Shown: positions 9,416 through 17,072, counted from the first letter of the stretch. The stretch: DNA of 31,781 bases from an uncultured Lachnospiraceae bacterium (GCA_948794795.1 CAQGLR010000044.1:1-31781), one strand, 5' to 3'. A program made the numbers and translations. The notes: generated by a model from the letters alone, not told the origin.

Positions 9416-10465
9416 ATGAAACAGGAGTATCAGAGAATGCAGGAACAAATTTTGCCTGGAAAGGAAAAACAGGATGAAATATGGAGTATAATTGAAAAAA
9501 AAGCTGATGGAAGACAGCGTAGATTTAACCACTGGTATATAGCCAGCCGGGCAGGCAGTATTGTTGCTGCAATTTTTGTCTGTATCCTCTGTCTGCCACA
9601 GACAGGTTTTGCAGATGGTATAAAAAGTTTTCTGGACCAGTATTTTGACAAGCCTGCAAGTATTAAGCAGGACATTGTGGAAAATATATACGAAGATAAC
9701 GACGGACATGTAAAAATGCAGATAACAAAAATGTTTTCAGATGGGGCTTGTGCCTATCTTGATATTTGTTATGAAGCACTGGATGATATAGGAAAAGACT
9801 GGCTATCTAATGTAAAAATGGAGGTAGATTCCATAGGGTTTCTGTATAAGGGAGATATTATTGGAAAGACAACTGCTTATAGACAAGCATTGCAAGAATA
9901 TAAAGATATGGCAACAGGACAGGCAAGATATTTTTCTTTCTCTTATGTAGATTACAGTGGTAATTTCAATTTAAATAGAATTAAGCGTATACTATCTTAT
10001 CCAATGTGTAAGGGAAAAAGAGAGGAAAAAATGAAATTAAACAGCAATATAGATACCTTTGCTTACCATTTAGAGGGAGAGAAGCCACTTAGCAAATTTT
10101 ATGAGCCGGAGTATCTGCTTGTATCAAAGTTTTCTTATGGAATTTTTGGAAAAAACCAGGGAGTTTATACTGGATTAAGCAATGGAGGGTATTTGAATGA
10201 AGATTTCCTTTCAAGCCCAGATTCAGACATAGAAAAGGTTGTTTTCATAATGAATGATGGTTCAAAAATAAAAATTGATGATATGGCAGAATTTTGTCCA
10301 GCATTAGATGTTCCTGGATATGACCTGGTTGTTGCATCAGGATTTTTCTATAACGAAGATGGTAGCAGATGGAACATGCACAAAGCAATTAATCCAACAG
10401 AACTAGATGGAGTACAAATAAATGGTACTTATTATAACCTTGTTTTAGATGAATCCTATAAATAA
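9416..10465 (+). CDS. DUF4179-type membrane protein, probable anti-sigma factor
   Basis: A 349-residue protein with a cytoplasmic N terminus of about 42 residues, one membrane segment (about 43-60) and a large extracytoplasmic part, the DUF4179 architecture often found beside ECF sigma genes in Firmicutes. The inferred role is to hold the sigma factor at the membrane until a surface signal is sensed. GTG codons at 9407 and 9410 are in frame but too close to AAGG (9402-9405). ATG 9416, two bases after the sigma stop codon, has sensible spacing. No zinc-type anti-sigma motif (HxxxCxxC) is seen in the N terminus. The residues after the membrane segment give no hint of the signal. The gene ends just before a terminator broken by a MITE. 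Confidence 0.75.
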   Translation: MKQEYQRMQEQILPGKEKQDEIWSIIEKKADGRQRRFNHWYIASRAGSIVAAIFVCILCLPQTGFADGIKSFLDQYFDKPASIKQDIVENIYEDNDGHVKMQITKMFSDGACAYLDICYEALDDIGKDWLSNVKMEVDSIGFLYKGDIIGKTTAYRQALQEYKDMATGQARYFSFSYVDYSGNFNLNRIKRILSYPMCKGKREEKMKLNSNIDTFAYHLEGEKPLSKFYEPEYLLVSKFSYGIFGKNQGVYTGLSNGGYLNEDFLSSPDSDIEKVVFIMNDGSKIKIDDMAEFCPALDVPGYDLVVASGFFYNEDGSRWNMHKAINPTELDGVQINGTYYNLVLDESYK

Positions 10466-10469
10466 AAAG

Positions 10470-10738
10470 AACGGCTAGCCATAATTGGCTAGGGCGTGTT
10501 TGAAAATTAAAAAATGCACAAATTATGTGGCTCTGGCAATTCCAAAATTTTACCAATGGCAGCACGCTCCCGCTTGGATGGGATGCGCAGTGGTGCATAA
10601 AGCCCCAAAAAACGTGGCTTAAGCACCAGCGCCCCCAAACAGCTGCCTTTTGGTAAAATATTTGGAATTTGCCAGAGTAATATAATCTTTGTGCAATTTG
10701 ATGGTTTAAAAGTAATTTTCAAACACGCCCTAGCCGTT
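10470..10738. terminator. Bidirectional terminator split by a MITE
   Basis: The left arm AACGGCTAGCCA (10470-10481), loop TAAT, and the first 7 bases of the right arm TGGCTAG (10486-10492) are intact. The rest of the right arm, CCGTT, is found at 10734-10738 on the far side of the MITE. Joining the two pieces at one CTAG restores a perfect 12-bp hairpin between the convergent sigma operon and lysozyme gene. Read on the minus strand it is followed by CTTTTTATTT. A 7-bp stub hairpin (CTAGCCA/TGGCTAG) remains. Confidence 0.8.
10493..10729. mobile_element. Palindromic MITE, copy 1
   Basis: A 237-bp non-coding element with terminal inverted repeats GGCGTGTTTGAAAATTA and TAATTTTCAAACACGCC (17 of 17 matching) is flanked on each side by CTAG (10489-10492 and 10730-10733). 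Its interior is also palindromic: CTCTGGCAATTCCAAA near the left pairs with TTTGGAATTTGCCAGAG near the right, and the centre pairs GCGCAGTGGTGC with GCACCAGCGC. The whole element can fold into one long imperfect hairpin. It encodes no transposase, so it must have been moved in trans. A 4-bp CTAG duplication fits the YTAR target of IS5-type enzymes, but the family is an inference. A shorter relative lies at 15858-15949. Confidence 0.85.
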
Positions 10739-10777
10739 TGTACTGCTTTTTATAAAACCTTTGTGATATAATGGATA

Positions 10778-13024
10778 TTAATTGATATAATCTGCTGATA
10801 TATAACCATTATAAAGTTTCTTGCCATCATGGTAACTAGTTTTATACCATGTATCAGATTTTACAATTACCTTTTTAAAAATTGCAACAGGAGTGCCTTC
10901 TGGTATAACTGCCAGGATTTTTTTATTGGTACCTGCTGCTTTACGTATATTAAGTGCAGCAACCGTTTTACCTAAAGAATAAAATTTTAACGGAGCTTTT
11001 GGTAAAAGATATCCATTATAATTTTTGGATTTAACCACATAACTCACATGGATAAAGGTTTTATTATTCTTTAAGTATGTTTTGCCAAGATACTCTACAG
11101 TGGCTTTTTTAGGAATTGTTACAAGTTTTGCTGACTTGGCAGCAGGTGTTTTTAATAAATACAAGTTTGATGTTGCAATAGCAGCCTGTCTGGTTTTCAT
11201 TGTAGCTGTTGTAAGTGTTGCATAACTGCTGTAGTATGTTTTGCCATTAATTTTTGCATATGAACGTATTTTATAATAATATTCATGGTCAGACAACAGT
11301 TTTGTGTTTTTGAATGATGTAACAGTTCTTTTTGTAACAGTTTTAATCTTTTTATATGTACCATTATAAACATCAGCCCTGTAAATCTGGTAGCCTTGTG
11401 CACCCGTGTTGCCATTCCATTTAAGTGTTATATATTTATTAGCAGGAGTTCCAGAAAATGAACTTGTTTTCTTAGGTTTTATTATAAAACTGGAAACTAT
11501 GCTTCCTGTATAATTGCCAGTTCCAGTAATTGTAACTGTTGCAGTACCAGTATTGATATTATCAGAATATGTTAATTCGTAATCCTCACCTTCTACAAGA
11601 GTATTGCCATTTAATGAAATTTGTACTGGTGGCATTATTTCTCTTCCAGTGTAAGTTTTATCAGTAATTTTGACAATCTTTGCTTTTGATAAATCAATGC
11701 TTTCAATAGGTTTTGGCGTAGGTGTAGCTGTAGGTTTTGGTGAAGGAGTGGGCTTTGGTGTAGGTGTAGCTGTAGGTTTTGGTGAAGGAGTGGGCTTTGG
11801 TGTAGGTGTAGCTGTAGGTTTTGGTGAAGGAGTGGGCTTTGGTGTAGGTGTGGCTATAGGTTTTGGTGAAGGAGTGGGCTTTGGTGTAGGTGTGGCTGTA
11901 GGTTTTGGTGAAGGAGTGGGCTTTGGTGTAGGTGTAACTGTAGGTTTTGGTGTAGGTTTTACTGTTTCAGCTGGTTTTTCTGTAACTGCAGGAGGTTCTG
12001 TGATAACAGGGGTTTCCGTTTCAGCTGGTTCTTCTGTAATATCAGGTGGTGTAGTAACATCAACATTGTTGTTATCATTATTATTATCATTGCCAGGAGT
12101 GCTTCCATCTATAACAGTATCTGTATACCAGAAGTTACAGTCAACCTTTCCTGTTATGCCGTCTACTGAACCAGAGCTTGTATACTGCCAGTATTCATAT
12201 GGGTTAGAATATGTGGTTTTAGTAGTATAGTTAGCAAGCCATATTTTGTAACTTTGTGAAAGTTTTGTTCCGTTAATAAGGGTTGCAAGGTCACTTTTAT
12301 TAGCATAAATCATAGGTTCGTAACCAGCATCTTTGATTGTTTCACAGAATGCAATACAGTTATTAGTAGCAGCAGATTTGCTAAGGTTTGCTTTATACAT
12401 CCTGCCTATTGGGCCGCTGGAATCCGTAGGAAATTCATAGTCAATAACTATAGGAAGTGTAACATCATAATCTTTAATCTTATCCAGACAGTATTCTGCT
12501 TCTTCTATAGCTTCTTGTTTATTTATAGCTTCTGTGAAGTAATAAACACCTACCTGTATTCCAGCATCAAGTGCCCCTTCAATATTCTCAACAAATTTAA
12601 CATCTGTACAAAGAGTACCTGCAGCACCATATCCCCTGTATCCAGCACGGATAATAGCAAAATCAACACCTGATTCTTTAACTTCTTCCCAGTCGATGGT
12701 TTTATTATAGTATGAAACATCAATACCATTATAAATATTCATGCCATCAAAAACATCTGCATGTGTATATGTTTTATTGTCAAAGATACCTTCTGTCTGT
12801 GATGCTTTTCTCAGCTTGCTTTTAAGTACAGGTCCAGATTGTAATTCTGCCTGTAAAGAAGCAGTATTATCTATTGTGGAAGAACCTGTGACAGCACTGC
12901 CAGAAGCAGTGTGCATTGTGTTATTAGTATATGTACTTGCTGGAGCAGCAGAAGCATATGAAACGGTACCTTGAAGTAGTATTGCAGCCGTAAGGAGGCT
13001 GCTTAATATTTTATGTTTTTTCAT
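10778..13024 (-). CDS. Secreted GH25 lysozyme with Pro/Thr repeats, Ig-like, FnIII and SH3 domains
   Basis: A 748-residue exported muramidase, predicted to cleave peptidoglycan. Residues 1-26 form a signal peptide ending around SYASA. The GH25 domain (about 75-300) shows GIDVSYYN at its start, the PIVIDYEF strand with the catalytic Asp/Glu, and PYEYWQYTSSGSVDG at its end. A Thr/Pro/Lys-rich linker with five 14-residue repeats follows. Next come a beta-sandwich repeat (LTYSDNINTGTATVTITGTGNY), an FnIII-like domain and two C-terminal SH3-like wall-binding modules (LNIRKAAGTNKKILAVIPEGTPV in the last). The frame is open further upstream, but ATG 13024 has CTGGAGG 7 bases before it and starts the signal peptide. 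It may act in wall remodelling or against neighbours; no phage genes are nearby. Confidence 0.9.
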   Translation of the reverse strand: MKKHKILSSLLTAAILLQGTVSYASAAPASTYTNNTMHTASGSAVTGSSTIDNTASLQAELQSGPVLKSKLRKASQTEGIFDNKTYTHADVFDGMNIYNGIDVSYYNKTIDWEEVKESGVDFAIIRAGYRGYGAAGTLCTDVKFVENIEGALDAGIQVGVYYFTEAINKQEAIEEAEYCLDKIKDYDVTLPIVIDYEFPTDSSGPIGRMYKANLSKSAATNNCIAFCETIKDAGYEPMIYANKSDLATLINGTKLSQSYKIWLANYTTKTTYSNPYEYWQYTSSGSVDGITGKVDCNFWYTDTVIDGSTPGNDNNNDNNNVDVTTPPDITEEPAETETPVITEPPAVTEKPAETVKPTPKPTVTPTPKPTPSPKPTATPTPKPTPSPKPIATPTPKPTPSPKPTATPTPKPTPSPKPTATPTPKPTPSPKPTATPTPKPIESIDLSKAKIVKITDKTYTGREIMPPVQISLNGNTLVEGEDYELTYSDNINTGTATVTITGTGNYTGSIVSSFIIKPKKTSSFSGTPANKYITLKWNGNTGAQGYQIYRADVYNGTYKKIKTVTKRTVTSFKNTKLLSDHEYYYKIRSYAKINGKTYYSSYATLTTATMKTRQAAIATSNLYLLKTPAAKSAKLVTIPKKATVEYLGKTYLKNNKTFIHVSYVVKSKNYNGYLLPKAPLKFYSLGKTVAALNIRKAAGTNKKILAVIPEGTPVAIFKKVIVKSDTWYKTSYHDGKKLYNGYISADYIN
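11733..11942 (-). repeat. Five 42-bp tandem repeats in the lysozyme linker
   Basis: Five consecutive 42-bp units begin at 11733, 11775, 11817, 11859 and 11901, with partial units on both sides. Each encodes KPTPSPKPTATPTP, and one copy carries Ile for Thr. Near-identity between units at DNA level suggests recent expansion and likely copy-number variation between strains. The long opposite-strand open frame here is only a shadow of the repeat. Confidence 0.95.
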
Positions 13025-13070
13025 ATTAATCCTCCAGTTTCCAGAAATTATCTGGAATATTGTATTTGTG

Positions 13071-13099
13071 TTTATATTTATACATAATTGTTGTGGCAA
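13071..13099 (-). promoter_or_regulatory. Sigma-A promoter of the GH25 lysozyme gene
   Basis: On the minus strand TTGCCA (13099-13094) and TATAAA (13076-13071) are 17 bases apart. The transcript would start near 13063. Its short leader contains a 7-bp hairpin TTCCAGA/TCTGGAA (13039-13057) that ends 3 bases before the ribosome binding site, so it could affect initiation. Confidence 0.6.
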
Positions 13100-13417
13100 A
13101 AATATGCATATATATAAAACTGTTGAAAATAATACTATGTAAACATCTGTTTGCTTATATTCCATATTATTTTTATATATACTAATCTAACCGGTATATA
13201 TTTGTCAAATATTATCACAATATATTACACATATATAATATGGTGTATTTAAAATCTGCTTTCTTTATTGTTTCCATAATTTTTTTCTTTTGCAGGATTT
13301 TAATATATTAAGGGAAAGAAACAGGCATAATAAAATTTATATATATCTTGACTAAAAAGTTATATCATGTTATGCTTATACGAGAACTTATGTTCGCAGT
13401 ATGGCAGGAGGTGTAAA
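13100..13417. other. AT-rich divergent intergenic region
   Basis: Between the lysozyme promoter and the radical-SAM start lies very AT-rich sequence with many TATA runs. Apart from the promoter at 13348-13376 I see no gene, terminator or clear operator here. Confidence 0.6.
13348..13376 (+). promoter_or_regulatory. Sigma-A promoter of the radical-SAM operon
   Basis: TTGACT (13348-13353), 17 bases, TATGCT (13371-13376). Because the -10 box overlaps an in-frame ATG at 13367, that ATG would lie outside the transcript, which supports ATG 13418 as the start. Confidence 0.7.
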
Positions 13418-14917
13418 ATGGTATTTGAACTTAATGCAGCTTTGTCTGAAAAGCTTCATATTTTGTCTGCTGCAGCAAAGTATGATGTTGCATGTACTTC
13501 AAGTGGTGTTTCAAGGAAAAGCAAGAAAGGGGAACTTGGTGCGGCAGAGGCAGCAGGAATATGCCATTCTTTTGCTGCTGATGGAAGATGTGTTTCGTTA
13601 CTTAAGATTTTATTTACTAATGAATGTATATTTAACTGTAAGTATTGTATTAACCGTGCCAGTAATGATGTTCCAAGGACATCTTTCACACCTGATGAGA
13701 TATGCCAGCTTACAATGGAGTTTTACAGGAGAAATTATATAGAAGGTTTATTTTTAAGTTCTGGTGTAATGCAGTCACCAGATTATACAATGGAACTGAT
13801 ATGTGAATCACTTAGGAAGTTAAGGCTTGAATACAAATTTAATGGTTATGTCCATTGTAAGGCTATTCCTGGGGCTTCGCCAGAACTTGTAGAGATGGCA
13901 GGATGGTATGCAGACAGGATGAGTGTCAATCTTGAACTTCCTACAGAAGCAGGTTTAAAAGAGCTTGCCCCTAATAAAACACGTAAGAATATATTAACAC
14001 CTATGAGGCAGATACAGGCAGGTGTAGCAGAGAGCAGGGCAGTCCTTGGCATGAAGGGAGGTAACCAGAGTGCTTACTGGTATACACAGAAACGTTTAGG
14101 GAAAAGCCTGCCAGGAAGTACAAGGGACTTTAATATAACAACAGATACAGATAACAATAAAATTACGGATAAAAATATAAGTATAACTACTAATACAGAT
14201 ATAGTATTAAATAGTGGCGGGGGAGTGCTGGCACAGTGGAACAGGAATGATACAAGCAGGGGATTTGTTCCAGCAGGACAAAGTACGCAGATGATTATAG
14301 GAGCTACAGGTGAGAGTGATTACCAGATACTATCTGTGACAGAAGCACTGTACCAGAGATTTGATTTAAAAAGGGTTTTTTATTCAGCTTTTGTTAATGT
14401 CAACAATGACAGTTCACTTGTAGTAAATGGAGGACAGCCGCCGCTCCACAGGGAACACAGGCTTTACCAGGCAGACTGGCTTTTAAGGTATTATGGATTT
14501 ACTGCTGGTGAGATTTTATCTGAAAGCAGGCCATTTTTTAATACTTATCTTGACCCTAAGTGTGACTGGGCACTTGGACATATGGAATATTTTCCAGTAG
14601 AGATAAACACTGCATCATATAACACATTACTGCGTGTCCCTGGAATAGGTACAAAGTCTGCTGGCAGAATAGTAAATGCAAGAAAAACGGGCAGGCTGGA
14701 TTTTGCTTCATTAAAGAAAATGGGTGTTGTATTAAAAAGAGCTATATATTTTATTACATGTAATGGCAGGATGATGTACGATTTCTTAAAGGTTGAAGAG
14801 GATTATATAACACGTAACCTTGTTTCAGGGGAAACAGATGTTGTTAAGGGGTTTGGTGACAGTATAACTTATAAACAGCTTACTTTATTTGATGATTTCC
14901 AGTTAGGGCATATCTAA
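13418..14917 (+). CDS. Radical SAM protein of the UDG-linked DNA modification/repair family
   Basis: A 499-residue radical SAM protein of the family annotated as putative DNA modification/repair (rSAM linked to UDG; TIGR03916-like). The 4Fe-4S cluster motif CIFNCKYC has Cys70, Cys74 and Cys77. The conserved stretches AAEAAGICHSF upstream and PAGQSTQMIIGATGESDYQIL later are typical. The C terminus carries a helix-hairpin-helix (LLRVPGIGTKSAGRIVNARK, about 407-427), consistent with nucleic acid binding. Residues about 240-270 are a Thr/Asp/Asn-rich stretch that looks like a family-atypical insertion. ATG 13418 follows GGCAGGAGGTG. The DUF4130 gene begins 24 bases downstream. The reaction and substrate have not, to my knowledge, been established. 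Confidence 0.88.
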   Translation: MVFELNAALSEKLHILSAAAKYDVACTSSGVSRKSKKGELGAAEAAGICHSFAADGRCVSLLKILFTNECIFNCKYCINRASNDVPRTSFTPDEICQLTMEFYRRNYIEGLFLSSGVMQSPDYTMELICESLRKLRLEYKFNGYVHCKAIPGASPELVEMAGWYADRMSVNLELPTEAGLKELAPNKTRKNILTPMRQIQAGVAESRAVLGMKGGNQSAYWYTQKRLGKSLPGSTRDFNITTDTDNNKITDKNISITTNTDIVLNSGGGVLAQWNRNDTSRGFVPAGQSTQMIIGATGESDYQILSVTEALYQRFDLKRVFYSAFVNVNNDSSLVVNGGQPPLHREHRLYQADWLLRYYGFTAGEILSESRPFFNTYLDPKCDWALGHMEYFPVEINTASYNTLLRVPGIGTKSAGRIVNARKTGRLDFASLKKMGVVLKRAIYFITCNGRMMYDFLKVEEDYITRNLVSGETDVVKGFGDSITYKQLTLFDDFQLGHI

Positions 14918-14941
14918 AAATGTTATATTGAAAGGAAGACA

Positions 14942-15733
14942 ATGGAAAAGCAAATAAGGATTTACCAGTGTGAAAATTCACCAGATGGCATACTTAGTGC
15001 TGTATTTGAAGCAGGAATATCAGGCTATGGACATAATTATATAAAAATACAGCCTTTAGCACCAGGGTATATTTATAATATAGAACTTTTTTCAGAATAT
15101 ATAAAGGTAGAAACTTCTCCAGAAAAGGCAGAAAACGTATTGAAAACAATAGACAGCAATATATCCCATGAAGCATATTTTTTTGTAATGAGTGCTTTGC
15201 TTTCAGAAGATGCAGACAGAGGCAATGTAATATACCAGTTTGTAACATATGGTTTTACCATTGGCAGGGATATTACAAAAGCATTACAGCTGGATTGTGT
15301 TTCGAGGATATTTGCTATAAAGCGCAGTGTGCATAATGAAGCACATTTTTATAAAGAATTTTTAAGGTTCCAGGAGGTAAAGAAGACCCCGCCGGTGCTT
15401 ATGGCAAAGATGGAGCCTAAGAACAGGGTATTAACTTTAGTAACATCACATTTTGAAGACAGGTTTAATGCAGAATATTTTATTATATATGATAAAAGTT
15501 ATAAAGAAGCTTCATTCCATAGCGCTGATGGGAATTGTGTAATAAGGATTTTAACAAAAGAAGAAGAAGAAAAGATAGATTCATTATTAGATAATAATGA
15601 GAAATATGCAGATTTATGGAAAGTATTTTTTGAATCTATTGCTGTAGAGGAAAGGGAAAATTATAAACTGCAACGTGGAAATCTTGCATTACATTATAGA
15701 AAATATATGACAGAATTTATGGATAATAATTGA
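14942..15733 (+). CDS. DUF4130 protein, putative DNA metabolism/repair partner
   Basis: A 263-residue protein of the DUF4130 / TIGR03915 type, nearly always encoded next to the radical SAM protein upstream and in some bacteria fused to a uracil-DNA glycosylase domain. Recognisable features are the central KRSVHNEAHFYKEFLRFQEV segment, the HFEDRFNAEYFIIYDKSYKEA stretch, and the C-terminal NYKLQRGNLALHYRKYMTEF pattern. No glycosylase domain is fused here, and no UDG gene is in the window. AAAGGAAG precedes the ATG and the gap to the radical-SAM gene is 24 bases, so the two form an operon. Biochemical function is unknown; the DNA link comes from domain associations. Confidence 0.85.
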   Translation: MEKQIRIYQCENSPDGILSAVFEAGISGYGHNYIKIQPLAPGYIYNIELFSEYIKVETSPEKAENVLKTIDSNISHEAYFFVMSALLSEDADRGNVIYQFVTYGFTIGRDITKALQLDCVSRIFAIKRSVHNEAHFYKEFLRFQEVKKTPPVLMAKMEPKNRVLTLVTSHFEDRFNAEYFIIYDKSYKEASFHSADGNCVIRILTKEEEEKIDSLLDNNEKYADLWKVFFESIAVEERENYKLQRGNLALHYRKYMTEFMDNN

Positions 15734-15789
15734 CAGCTTATCTCTGAAAGGGTAACATATATAGTAAGGTTGTTTTACAAGTGGGCAAA

Positions 15790-15840
15790 TAGCCAATGCC
15801 TGCTTACAGGTAATGCGGATTGCGGATATCCGCCTGGCTA
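15790..15840. other. Three-helix structured sequence
   Basis: An outer stem TAGCCA (15790-15795) / TGGCTA (15835-15840) encloses two inner hairpins, CCTG/CAGG (15799-15810) and GCGGAT/ATCCGC (15815-15833), like a three-way junction. It lies after the DUF4130 stop. There is no T tract on the plus strand; on the minus strand the flanks are also not terminator-like. It could be a transcript-end structure, a small RNA element or chance. Confidence 0.35.
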
Positions 15841-15857
15841 AAAAATATTTATACCAG

Positions 15858-15949
15858 TGTGTGTTGGAAAATGAAAAGTGTACAAGATTGCCAGAGTAAT
15901 ATAATCTTTGTGCAGTCTGATGTTTTAAAGGCAATTTTTAAACACACTA
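15858..15949. mobile_element. Shrunken, degraded MITE copy 2
   Basis: The right 62 bases (15888-15949) match the right end of the MITE at 10669-10730 in about 53 positions, including the first 27 without a mismatch. The left 30 bases (GTGTGTTGGAAAATGAAAAG and on) resemble that element's left end. The middle of about 145 bases is missing and the terminal repeats have drifted (CACGCCC to CACACTA). No target duplication is clear. It ends only 3 bases before the ribosome binding site of the VanZ gene. Confidence 0.8.
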
Positions 15950-15966
15950 TTGGATGAGGATTACTT

Positions 15967-16488
15967 ATGACAGATATAATTAACATAAGATGGATTTTAA
16001 GGCATATTGCTATATGGGTTCCAGCAGTATGTATTATGGTTATAATTTTTAATTTTTCTTCAATGGTTGCTGATGATTCTTCCAATACAAGTATTCCGAT
16101 AGCTGAAGTTGTGATACAGAAGATAGAGCAAACTATGGATATCTCTATTGATAATGGTTCTGAAAGTTATGGTTTAATACACCATTTAGTACGTAAAGCA
16201 GGCCATTTTCTTGAATATATGGCATTAGGGTGCACTCTTGTGCTTCCGTTTGCATTTATATATACAGGAAATTATTATAAGATTAAAGTGTTATTATCAA
16301 GTGAATTATTTGCTGCATTTTATGCATGTACGGATGAATTCCACCAGACTTTTGTACCTGGAAGAGATGGAAATTTTACAGATGTGGGAATTGACAGCAT
16401 GGGTGCACTAGCGGGAATATGTGCAGGTTTTATATTTTGGTGGATTGGTAAAAAAGTAGTAGAAAATATACATAAAAAATTAATTTAA
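15967..16488 (+). CDS. VanZ-like membrane protein
   Basis: A 173-residue integral membrane protein of the VanZ family. It has four probable membrane segments (about 12-30, 80-98, 104-121, 145-165) and the family signatures RKAGHFLEYMALG and DEFHQTFVPGRDGNFTDVGIDSMGALAG. VanZ itself gives low-level teicoplanin resistance, but most homologues in Clostridia are uncharacterised and no van cluster is present here, so resistance should not be assumed. GATGAGG (15953-15959) precedes ATG 15967. The gene follows a degraded MITE, so its promoter region has probably been rearranged; no good promoter was seen. Confidence 0.85.
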   Translation: MTDIINIRWILRHIAIWVPAVCIMVIIFNFSSMVADDSSNTSIPIAEVVIQKIEQTMDISIDNGSESYGLIHHLVRKAGHFLEYMALGCTLVLPFAFIYTGNYYKIKVLLSSELFAAFYACTDEFHQTFVPGRDGNFTDVGIDSMGALAGICAGFIFWWIGKKVVENIHKKLI

Positions 16489-16547
16489 CATAGCAACTGG
16501 GGTTATTTGGACAATTTAACAGACCATTATTTGAGGGAGATTACAAC

Positions 16548-17006
16548 ATGGAAATTATAGCATATGAAATGGAGTATGTAAAAGATGATATTGAAAAAAG
16601 TAATATCATGTGTATTCCCTTTGGGAAAAAGTATTTTCAACAATACATGAAAATATATAATGCTTGCTTTTATGAAATGCGGAAATCTCTTGATATCAAG
16701 CCATATAATTTTTTGAGCAGTTATAAACAAATCAGCGGAAAAAGTAAGGATATTTTCTTACTTGTAGATGAAGAAGAAATTATTGGTTCTGTCGCATGCT
16801 ATGGAAGTGAAATAGATGATTTGATAGTTAATAAGAAATTTCAGAATAATGGATATGGAAAACAACTTTTATTATGGGGAATGAACTATATCCGCCAAAT
16901 TAGTAATAAGCCTATTTTGTTACATGTTGCTAAATGGAATGAAAAAGCTTTAATGCTATACGAAAAAGTTGGATTTTATATTACAAATACCAGGAGGGTA
17001 CGTTAA
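16548..17006 (+). CDS. GNAT family N-acetyltransferase
   Basis: A 152-residue acetyltransferase-fold protein predicted to move an acetyl group from acetyl-CoA to an unknown amine. The acetyl-CoA pyrophosphate-binding motif A is NKKFQNNGYGKQLLLWGMNYI (QxxGxG/A-type, around residues 98-118), followed by the motif B region LHVAKWNEKALMLYEKVGF. Size and both C-terminal motifs are normal, so the gene looks intact. GAGGGAG lies 8 bases before ATG 16548. It follows VanZ by 59 bases and is closed by a terminator at 17073. Substrate cannot be predicted from the sequence. Confidence 0.85.
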   Translation: MEIIAYEMEYVKDDIEKSNIMCIPFGKKYFQQYMKIYNACFYEMRKSLDIKPYNFLSSYKQISGKSKDIFLLVDEEEIIGSVACYGSEIDDLIVNKKFQNNGYGKQLLLWGMNYIRQISNKPILLHVAKWNEKALMLYEKVGFYITNTRRVR

Positions 17007-17072
17007 ATTCCAGCTTGCAGGGGAAAACCAAGACAGAAAAATGATATGAAAATGAAATGTTGTTTACCTTTA

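Noticed and set aside
9302..9709. 135-codon minus-strand open frame over the sigma/anti-sigma junction
   Set aside because: It overlaps two well-supported genes on the other strand and has no recognisable domain or ribosome binding site.
11709..11960. CRISPR array
   Set aside because: The repeats are back-to-back 42-bp units without spacers and in frame within a coding region.
11670..12230. 186-codon plus-strand open frame rich in Gly/Val/Phe repeats
   Set aside because: It is the antisense shadow of the Pro/Thr repeat in the lysozyme gene; it has no ribosome binding site and no family resemblance.
15967..16488. Glycopeptide resistance gene vanZ
   Set aside because: VanZ-fold proteins are widespread and no vanHAX or vanRS genes are present, so the resistance label is not supported.
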